DNA from: Pseudoips prasinana | Lineage: Eukaryota > Arthropoda > Insecta > Lepidoptera > Nolidae | Assembly: GCA_951640165.1 (NCBI GenBank) | Contig: OX621250.1 | Coordinates: 11,557,501 to 11,621,500 of the forward strand | DNA length: 64,000 bases | Direction: 5' to 3' | Notes under the pieces: generated by a model | The model's input: only the letters and a program-made list of their open reading frames with translations | Database searches by the model: none | What the model was told of the DNA's origin: nothing | Position numbers and translations under genes: made by a program | In this document: positions 61,001 through 64,000 of the stretch, one piece after another | How the letters are laid out: the number at the start of each line of letters is the position of its first letter | Position numbering within the stretch: position 1 is the stretch's first letter

Positions 61001-63749
61001 GTACGAAGTTCAAAAATCCGGCTTTGATTACTTATATAGATCAATAAATATTGTGAAATATTATCAAACCCTCACATACATTTTTTACAAATGTAATACT
61101 ATTTTTTACTTATATGAAGAGGTCCCTTACCTTCTAGCCCATCGTAAACTTGCTTGATGTTGCGGCGAATCATTAGTAGTGTTATACAAAGAAGATACCT
61201 CTTTTAATTTCTGCCAATCCGACATAACCGGACTCTGATCTAATCCACCAAGATCTGCAAGTAATGAATCATGATCATCATCATCATCATATGACACTGT
61301 TGGATCAAGGCCTCCCCCAAGGATCTCCACAATAGCCAGTCTTGTGTTGCCTGCATCCAGCGGCTTTCTAATCATGATATCGTCTAAATATACAAACTGT
61401 TAGAATTGATTTATTATCTATTAAAGATCTTAATATGAAAGTGTCTATAGTACATATGACGAGTTACAGATTTATTTAAACATGTAAGACTCGGTCAGGC
61501 AAATATGTAATTCTACGCACTCGGTACTTTTGATACGGCGCTACAAGTACATTGGACCAATTGAAAGCGGGCACTAAGACAGAGTTGGAGCGATTCTTCA
61601 ATGCCTGGAGCAAATAAAGCTCTCGTTTACAACCATTCCGTACATTATCAAATTTAGGGTAAATAAAATGAATTTTTACGTTTTTAGACAGTTTACCTAT
61701 CTGTTTACTCTATTTTGACTCGTACTAGTTTATATATAGGGTAGTTTCTACGGCCCAAACTAGTGTTTCAAAATAAAATTGAGTGATTTCAGCCTCTTAA
61801 ATTAGTACCTCACGCCAAGTTATGAGTTTTATAGGAAAATTGTTGATACCTTGAGTCATATTATTTTTGGAAATCAAATAGATATCGCAGATTATTCTTT
61901 AAGAAAAGAGTTTTAATCCACAGTTAAGTTTTTTTTATAGTTTATCCTTTACAAACAAACATACTACATACAAATGTTATCTATTTAGAATATTAGCTTA
62001 GGGACCAGACTAGCAGAACGCAGAGTTCAAGCTCTCAGTACTTACTTACTTATAATATGGGCAGCGGTTACCCTAATGTCAGGGTTGTTCAAGCCGCCCA
62101 GTAGGCCTCTGACATGGCTTAACGACTGTTGTCTAATGACTACAACTTGACCGACGGCATAGCGTGTCCTGGAGACACTCAGAAATTAAACCGCTTTGGT
62201 GGTCACTCATCTATCGACTGACCCCGAGCCTATTTGCCTCATCTCGCCGATCGCTAAATTAAGTTATTAACCGCTGTAATTATAATAATAATACTGAATC
62301 CATACCTTAATATAGACAGAACCATTCAGACAATATGTAGTAAAATATAAATTTCAATAATTAAACCTAAACATAATCTCCTTGACAATAACTTAATACA
62401 AACAAGCTAAATTTCACTACCATTATAAAATAAATTGTATAAATGTTTTAACATTCCGTGTACCTAAATATCTGTAATAAGTAACTAGACATAATAACTG
62501 TATTACTACAAACACGTTCTGACTATTTGCAATCGCTTTTTTAAAGTCTACGTGAATAAAAACCTTTTTTTATTTAATTTTATTTAAAAGTTAAATATTC
62601 AGAGAAACAACATTAATTATTCGAATTCTGACTTAGAATATCCAGTACTACCCTTTTAATTTTTTATGTTTGTCGTATGAAAAATGTCAATACTGCCGTC
62701 ATAGGATAACATATACTAGTACCTGATAGTAAATGTACTAGAGGGTGGTCATTGGTAGGAACATCGTTTAACAAGTCTGTATTCAGTACTTGCTGATACA
62801 ACTCTCTTAGCCACGTCGCTGATAGGTATACGAGCACGCCACTTCCTTGGACTTCCTCTACAAATTCGTCTTCCGTAAGTGATACTTGTACTTTCTGTAA
62901 TAAAATAATAGATATAAGTATCTATCTTTTGAAATTAATTAATTCTTTTTAAATAATTAGTGGTAACTACCCGCTAAACCCGGCATATTTATTTGCCTGA
63001 AACTGTATACGCTTAAAGATGACTCCATTTTGGCGATCCACATCCAAAGACTTACTGCGCGTCTAGGCGAGAGCTGCCAACTGAGCTGATTTGAGTTAAT
63101 AGCCGTTTGGTTTCTGGCCCAGAAAGAATAACAGGGCCATCCCATACCATCCTGTGGTAAAGGCCACTAAGAGATACACCAGGTAGTTGGGCAGCAGCAC
63201 CATCTGTGTACTAGCTACCATCTAACTGCGGACTACGGCAAATCCCTCCAATGGCAACGTTAGAAACTTTTGGGGGAGGCCTATATCGATATCAGGTTGA
63301 TGATGTACGTATGATGTGTTAACATCAGTATATGTACGTCATAACTTACACTAGGCTGGTTGTAATAGTTGGTCCGTCGTTGTTTCAGTGTTAGGAGTAG
63401 TGCAGCATACGTGGCAAGGTATACTCCATCTGCGTTCATAATGCAGGCGGTAGCCGGTGGTTGTGCTGAGTTATGCTGGCAACATTTTGAAGCGAATTCT
63501 TGCATAGCTTCGTCAACCTGCGAGACATTAATAATTATTTCATACCCACCAATATATCATGGCTATGATCGCCGGTTTATAATGCTGTTATTTGAATCAT
63601 ATTTATCAGCTGATTTGATGTTAAATATGGTTACCTCTATACAAGTTCTGAGATGCAATAACTTTGGCAGTAATGAGTTCTGTAGAGTTTTTACAAATTG
63701 TCTCGCGTTGTGCCGTTCTAAATCCACGTTACATTCAGTTATGGTGCAC
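40406..63749 (-). CDS. ARFGEF3: ARFGEF3/BIG3-like large Sec7-family protein (13 exons, 5' end missing)
   Basis: In transcription order: 63749-63635, 63517-63350, 62894-62723, 61254-61131, 60867-60690, 59918-59777, 58971-58761, 57703-57610, 56806-56654, 46422-46117, 44293-44120, 43470-40867 and 40618-40406. All junctions are GT-AG with consistent phase, giving 1550 residues. Landmarks match vertebrate BIG3: MNADGVYLATYAALLLTLK, SGVLVYLSATWL, GLELGSKAPECWEHIFAAC, PHFHFNEALLKPFE, IRSGWRPLF. Vertebrate BIG3 is about 2177 aa, with a degenerate Sec7 domain, and limits secretory-granule biogenesis. The Sec7 region is outside the window, so exchange activity cannot be judged. Ordinary BIG1/2 is less likely because the GLELG...CW segment is BIG3-like. 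Confidence 0.85.
40867..43470 (-). CDS. ARFGEF3: ARFGEF3-like exon 12 (2604-nt giant exon)
   Basis: 868 codons, phase 0 at both ends. It carries IRSGWRPLFNTLRA, the VWYVLIEGLISATV segment, LGASCIRHIILTSGHLL and FYGDLAIVKVAAR, then an acidic, probably disordered stretch (41050-41300) before a basic C-terminal segment. It is far longer than the other exons of this gene (94-306 nt). Confidence 0.93.
44120..44293 (-). CDS. ARFGEF3: ARFGEF3-like exon 11
   Basis: 58 codons, AACHKDIQIASLAIQCLHD to LELCDDDIQ. It contains PHFHFNEALLKPFENLL, a hallmark of the family. Phase 0 both ends. Confidence 0.93.
44740..45055 (+). mobile_element. tRNA-derived SINE, family B
   Basis: The head contains TTAGTAGCAGTAGGGTGTTC and GGGTTCAAATCCCGAG (A- and B-box type). 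The body has CAGTATCAGCCCGAAGTC, CTGACCTCTTTCCGG and CTTGTGCACTATAATATGTC. The same layout is at 48683-48960, and partly at 47780-47990. Confidence 0.72.
45080..45722 (+). repeat. GACTCG..ACTTGGCCGG-type dispersed repeat, long copy
   Basis: Opens with GGGCTCCGTAGCCAAATGG, has a CTGT/GTCT-rich block at 45128-45185, and ends CGTCCGACTCGCACTTGGCC plus a T run. A perfect palindrome (45406-45466) sits inside it. Confidence 0.65.
45406..45466. repeat. Perfect 28-bp palindrome, GGGGG loop
   Basis: The arms 45406-45433 and 45439-45466 are exact reverse complements (ACACTTCCAAAGTGGTAAAA and onward). Confidence 0.9.
46117..46422 (-). CDS. ARFGEF3: ARFGEF3-like exon 10
   Basis: 102 codons, from CNRKNTLRTTFIECLN to WTVVGPHFMQ. 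It contains a Gly/Arg-rich insertion around 46230-46250. Phase 0 both ends; acceptor GGTTCTTAG and donor GTAGGT on the minus strand. Confidence 0.88.
46885..47095 (-). mobile_element. 5S-rRNA-derived SINE
   Basis: Reverse-oriented copy: tail GGGCAGTGGTTACCCTAGTG at the left, body GGCCTCTGACATGGCTTAAC, and a shortened 5S-like head at 47030-47095 (GGTTAAGAAACTGGGCTCGC when reversed). Confidence 0.68.
47095..47425 (-). repeat. GACTCG-type dispersed repeat, partial reversed copy
   Basis: Shares AACTATCACGGTTCATGAGA and the GCGGCAACAGAAATACAT stretch with 25000-25300, and includes a (TA)n run at 47158-47175. Confidence 0.5.
47780..48250 (+). repeat. SINE family B fragment joined to a LINE 3' fragment
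   Basis: A tRNA-like head (GGTAGCGTGTTCAACTGCAG) and part of the family B body run to about 47990. From 48005 a different repeat has GTCACCTGATGGTAAGTGAT, CACCGCCGCCCATGG and GTGCGTTGCCGGCCTTTA, a segment commonly seen near LINE remnants in Lepidoptera. Confidence 0.55.
48627..48681. repeat. (AT)n microsatellite
   Basis: A long AT dinucleotide run immediately left of a family B SINE. Confidence 0.9.
48683..48960 (+). mobile_element. tRNA-derived SINE, family B, complete copy
   Basis: The head GGTTTAGCGGTAGCGTGTTC with GAGTTCAAATCCCG is followed by the body CAGTATCAGCCTGAAGTC, CACGTTAAGCCGTAGGTCCT and TTTGCGCACACACTTGTGC, ending ATGTCCTGCGC. Confidence 0.72.
49005..50574 (-). mobile_element. 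5'-truncated LINE with reverse transcriptase
   Basis: The coding part runs uninterrupted from about 50574 to the stop at 49136 (minus strand); the endonuclease is missing. RT motifs are FPARWKITRVIPVLK, GYRPVAVLSTPAKVFE, QHGLRPGRSTATNF, YFDYRKAFDTVDND, GVSQGSNLGPLEFI and FADDFKLLLE. The usual YADD is FADD. The 3' end passes into a T-rich and (AT)n run. The right edge is a TTCCGTTCCGTT/(AT)n palindrome. It is Jockey- or RTE-like; the clade is not settled. Confidence 0.82.
50567..50635. repeat. (AT)n flanked by inverted TTCCGTTCCGTT
   Basis: TTCCGTTCCGTT, a long TA run, then AACGGAACGGAACGGAA and another TA run. It can form a large hairpin and marks the truncation point of the LINE. Confidence 0.85.
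51045..51345 (-). mobile_element. tRNA-derived SINE, family A, diverged
   Basis: Reverse-oriented body (GATCTCAAAATAGACAGAG, CAGAAAACTGATA) with an AT-rich expansion in the middle, and a degenerate head ending near CTAACCACTA. Confidence 0.5.
51350..51400. mobile_element. Half copy of the fold-back element seen at 2747
   Basis: GGGTAGCTTGATGTGCTGGC then GTCTGTACA matches the right arm of 2747-2878; the left arm is absent. Confidence 0.45.
51610..51617 (+). promoter_or_regulatory. Candidate TATA box of the Diedel-like gene
   Basis: TATAAATA lies 105-112 bases before the ATG at 51722. Most nearby intronic DNA is AT-rich, so this is suggestive only. Confidence 0.35.
51722..52096 (+). CDS. Diedel-family secreted cytokine-like protein (124 aa), nested in an intron
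   Basis: A single uninterrupted exon. Residues 1-19 are a signal peptide (MKFLIVILSFSILSSLVYS), leaving KCCRK at the mature start. The mature part has ten cysteines, with CEILVCGDG and the diagnostic block YCGIGSCNAFGCNCDGGC near the C-terminus. This is the pattern of Diedel, a small secreted insect protein that dampens IMD-pathway signalling and has homologues in insect viruses. The gene lies antisense in the ninth intron seen of the ARFGEF3-like gene, with AATAAA at 52490-52495 downstream. Function here is by family only. No frameshift or lost cysteine is seen, so it looks functional. Confidence 0.85.
   Translation: MKFLIVILSFSILSSLVYSKCCRKTRLSFRLNDGDKFLSKSCYDFGANIPAPDADGAGLGTIGSILSRQCEILVCGDGRKVRKGFYCGIGSCNAFGCNCDGGCIPGDPATEFQRIHGDNVKYVG
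52105..52265. repeat. Imperfect inverted repeat, possible old MITE
   Basis: GGTTTGCCCATATAAAAC on the left faces TATATGGGCAAACTGTAG on the right; the outer parts of the arms are roughly 70% alike. It lies directly behind the Diedel-like stop codon, so it probably forms part of that 3' UTR. Confidence 0.45.
52490..52495 (+). terminator. Candidate poly(A) signal of the Diedel-like gene
   Basis: AATAAA about 395 bases after the stop; no earlier plus-strand AATAAA is seen in the 3' region. Confidence 0.4.
52915..53130 (+). pseudogene. PIF/Harbinger-like transposase N-terminal remnant
   Basis: After one frame change near 52976 the frame reads RRVYKERVDYISVHDCQEFQ then LRFRLDKPAVEQLF, which resembles the N-terminus of Harbinger/HARBI1-type nucleases (RVDY...EF..RFRL). 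A stop at about 53110 interrupts it. The DDE catalytic domain is not present. Confidence 0.5.
53216..54136. other. Intronic sequence, nothing recognised
   Basis: AT-rich intron of the ARFGEF3-like gene with no element or coding frame I can name. Confidence 0.4.
54137..54540. mobile_element. MITE-like element with about 36-bp TIRs
   Basis: The left end ATATACAACACGTACCTTAA and onward (TTAACGCACATCCT) is mirrored by the right end ending GCGTTAATTACGTTACATG then TTGTATAT, with about five mismatches. The flanks both read AAATA (54132-54136 and 54541-54545), a possible 5-bp duplication, weak in AT-rich DNA. The interior is non-coding. Confidence 0.65.
55082..55414 (-). CDS. DUF4817-type helix-turn-helix protein, transposon-associated (110 aa)
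   Basis: The frame starts MTSYQYSNEEYWDMVRTYVL, followed by MFPNRQIQSYNLMLGVNQRL. NEEYxDM...YxxxxPNRxxPxxxxFxxxxxRLRxxG is the usual DUF4817 pattern in arthropods, common at the N-terminus of mobile-element proteins. It ends without the usual downstream region, so it is a fragment or the first exon of something larger. A GC-rich stretch (55510-55640) lies just upstream. I cannot assign a function. Confidence 0.5.
   Translation of the reverse strand: MTSYQYSNEEYWDMVRTYVLSNDSVRRAINLYREMFPNRQIQSYNLMLGVNQRLRTFGQFTVPTHAQGRGREPYPVHLQEAIFEYFEHHPQESTRNAARRRLVPRYLYLS
55918..56160 (+). mobile_element. tRNA-derived SINE, subfamily A'
   Basis: The head is strongly tRNA-like: CCGTAGCCTAGTTGGTAGTG and GGTCCTGGGTTCGAATCCCG. 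The body has TGAGTCAATGATGTTTTC and GGTACCCATAGTACAAGC. The acceptor-stem ends do not pair, so it is a SINE, not a tRNA gene. Confidence 0.75.
56162..56412 (-). mobile_element. 5S-rRNA-derived SINE, complete copy
   Basis: Reversed, it reads CTCACCAGTCC...GAGGTCAAGCAACTAGG...TTAGTCCATAGATGGGTGAC, then the body and the tail ending CACTGCCCACACGATAGG. It lies directly against the SINE A' copy to its left. Confidence 0.75.
56654..56806 (-). CDS. ARFGEF3: ARFGEF3-like exon 9
   Basis: 51 codons, GGNVISGSGAARVCCALSAA to LVAHQHRL, corresponding to the BIG3 segment with ADRLFEDA-like residues (here ADTLFTRLA). A 10.2-kb intron with the nested Diedel-like gene follows. Confidence 0.88.
57072..57245 (+). 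mobile_element. tRNA-derived SINE, family A, 5'-truncated
   Basis: Starts inside the B-box region (GGATTCGATCCCCACCCAG), then GTCTGGGTGTAACTTATC and TGTCTGGTTGCCATAGTA. Confidence 0.6.
57322..57567 (-). mobile_element. tRNA-derived SINE, subfamily A'
   Basis: Reverse complement of the 55918 copy: CGGGATTCGAACCCAGGACC and AACTAGGCTACGGTGA at the right. The pair flanks exon 9 of the ARFGEF3-like gene in opposite orientations. Confidence 0.75.
57610..57703 (-). CDS. ARFGEF3: ARFGEF3-like exon 8
   Basis: 94 nt encoding VDVFNFLQPVFENNVN and IVETCRQE. Phase 2 in, 0 out. Found by phase and reading-frame continuity; the flanking splice sites are TGTTTCAG and GTAAGT. Confidence 0.85.
57740..58760. 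other. Intronic sequence, nothing recognised
   Basis: No element or exon recognised between ARFGEF3-like exons 8 and 7 apart from AT-rich low-complexity DNA. Confidence 0.4.
58761..58971 (-). CDS. ARFGEF3: ARFGEF3-like exon 7
   Basis: Encodes GLELGSKAPECWEHIFAAC and FEHSLFGQQGN, the most diagnostic BIG3-like segment. Phase 1 in, phase 2 out. Confidence 0.93.
59777..59918 (-). CDS. ARFGEF3: ARFGEF3-like exon 6
   Basis: Encodes AARVSNTLSLQNRCSSILA and LSTHALSLDILITG. Phase 0 in, phase 1 out; acceptor TATTTCTAG, donor GTAACT. Confidence 0.9.
60105..60232 (+). mobile_element. Helitron-like fragment
   Basis: CATTAATATTATAAATTCGAAAG and TTTTGATGAAACTTTGTAG, ending AAACCGCAGGGCAAGTTAG, parallels 21485-21658 with an internal deletion. 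Confidence 0.4.
60690..60867 (-). CDS. ARFGEF3: ARFGEF3-like exon 5
   Basis: Encodes ILTCIWDSMVTVLSVPL and IAWEGLTIQCLEGLHK. Phase 2 in, phase 0 out; acceptor TTGTTACAG, donor GTAGAT. A different frame of the same stretch is open but does not join its neighbours. Confidence 0.9.
61131..61254 (-). CDS. ARFGEF3: ARFGEF3-like exon 4
   Basis: Encodes LGGLDQSPVMSDWQKLKEV and SPQHQASLRWARR. Phase 1 in, phase 2 out. A repeat fragment with ATC/GAT triplets lies directly upstream, 16 bp from the acceptor, and extends the open frame misleadingly. Confidence 0.88.
61270..61375 (+). repeat. GTCCACTGCTGGAC-family fragment with (CAT)n end
   Basis: GATCATCATCATCATCATATG is followed by a diverged GACACTGTTGGATCAAGGCC and GGATCTCCACAATAGCCAG. 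It abuts ARFGEF3-like exon 4. Confidence 0.6.
62045..62270 (-). mobile_element. 5S-rRNA-derived SINE
   Basis: Reverse-oriented copy with GGGCAGCGGTTACCCTAATG, GGCCTCTGACATGGCTTAAC and a 5S-like end whose reversed sequence contains GCGATCGGCGAGATGAGGCA. Confidence 0.68.
62383..62575 (+). repeat. Dispersed LINE-3'-end-like repeat, copy 3
   Basis: Plus-strand copy of 75-265, ending AAAGTCTACGTGAATAAAAA and a T/A-rich tail. The AATAAA just before the end supports a polyadenylated origin. Confidence 0.7.
62723..62894 (-). CDS. ARFGEF3: ARFGEF3-like exon 3
   Basis: Encodes GSGVLVYLSATWLRELYQQV and a NDHPLVHLLS end. Phase 0 in, phase 1 out; acceptor TTATTACAG, donor GTACTA. Confidence 0.92.
63138..63300 (-). 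repeat. GTCCACTGCTGGAC-family repeat, uninterrupted copy
   Basis: The reverse complement of this copy is collinear with 7440-7573 plus 7813-7850. It lacks the fold-back insertion, so it preserves the empty site (CAACTACCTGGTGTATCTC). Confidence 0.65.
63350..63517 (-). CDS. ARFGEF3: ARFGEF3-like exon 2
   Basis: Encodes VDEAMQEFASKCC and MNADGVYLATYAALLLTLK. Phase 0 both ends; acceptor GTCTCGCAG, donor GTAAGT. Confidence 0.92.
63635..63749 (-). CDS. ARFGEF3: ARFGEF3-like exon 1 of those in the window
   Basis: Encodes DLERHNARQFVKTLQNSLLP and LRTCIE. Phase 2 in; donor GTAACC. The earlier exons lie beyond the right edge. Confidence 0.88.
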
Positions 63750-63804
63750 CTAAAAGAGACAAAAATGAGGTAATTTTAGTCACATGAACGAATTGAGCGG
63801 CAAT

Positions 63805-63875
63805 TGTGGAAATCTTTGGGGGAGGCCTTTGTCCAGCAGTGGCCGTCTTTCGGCTGATATGATGATGATGAACGA
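63805..63875 (-). repeat. GTCCACTGCTGGAC-family repeat end
   Basis: GGGGGAGGCCTTTGTCCAGC, AGTGGCCGTC and a GATGATGATGA end are the reversed 3' end of the family, in the intron upstream of the first ARFGEF3-like exon seen. Confidence 0.65.
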
Positions 63876-64000
63876 ATTAAATTTTTTCGGGGATCATTCA
63901 TTAAATTTAATTTATGGCAATCCACGTTATACACGTCAGGGTTGCCAGTTTCAATTCAAAATTCTGGACTATATTTTCATTAAAACATGTGCAATAGTAA

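Noticed and set aside
60766..61044. Alternative 92-codon frame over ARFGEF3 exon 5
   Set aside because: Only the other frame joins exons 4 and 6 in phase and resembles the family.
61127..61375. ARFGEF3 exon 4 starting at the upstream ATG (61375)
   Set aside because: The upstream part of the frame is a dispersed repeat with GAT triplets; the real exon starts at the TTGCAG acceptor and matches the phase of its neighbours.

Overview
The window is nuclear DNA of an insect, most probably a moth or butterfly (Lepidoptera). It is AT-rich, its genes are split into short GT-AG exons, and it is packed with short interspersed elements, fold-back elements, Helitron-like ends and non-LTR retrotransposons. 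Two dispersed repeats (a GTCCACTGCTGGAC family and a GACTCGCACTTGGCCGG family) are, from general knowledge, very common in lepidopteran genomes. No prokaryotic gene, CRISPR array, true tRNA gene or rRNA gene is seen.

Two large host genes converge tail to tail near 40.3-40.4 kb. On the + strand, fifteen exons between 17355 and 39880 encode the C-terminal 894 residues of RECK, a GPI-anchored cysteine-knot/Kazal glycoprotein. Every splice phase joins in frame (2685 nt including stop). The signal-peptide exon and first cysteine-knot exon were not found. On the - strand, thirteen exons from 63749 down to 40406 encode the last 1550 residues of an ARFGEF3/BIG3-like large Sec7-family protein, again with every phase in register. 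Its N-terminal half and Sec7 domain lie beyond the right edge.

A third host-type gene is nested on the + strand in the 10.2-kb ninth intron of the ARFGEF3 gene. It is a single-exon, 124-residue secreted protein with ten cysteines at 51722-52096, which I assign to the Diedel family of insect immune-modulating cytokines (homologues are also known in insect viruses).

Mobile DNA fills most introns. A near full-length R1-clade element (11120-17251, - strand) has a perfect 15-bp target duplication and sits in an older SINE; its ORF2 carries one stop codon and one frameshift. A 5'-truncated relative with a 14-bp duplication lies at 5462-5702. A CR1/Jockey-type LINE with two intact ORFs (28002-32266, + strand) fills a RECK intron. 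A third LINE fragment (49136-50574, - strand) lies in the Diedel-containing intron. There are two tRNA-type SINE families, one 5S-rRNA-derived SINE family (five copies), at least four fold-back elements, and PIF/Harbinger and DUF4817 remnants.

The most unusual features are a seven-copy tandem array (36695-37531) built from the 3' half of a RECK exon plus its splice donor; the nested Diedel-like gene; the 5S-derived SINE family; a fold-back element whose empty site is preserved in a second copy of the host repeat in the same window; and a set of perfect short-loop palindromes resembling products of replication template switching.
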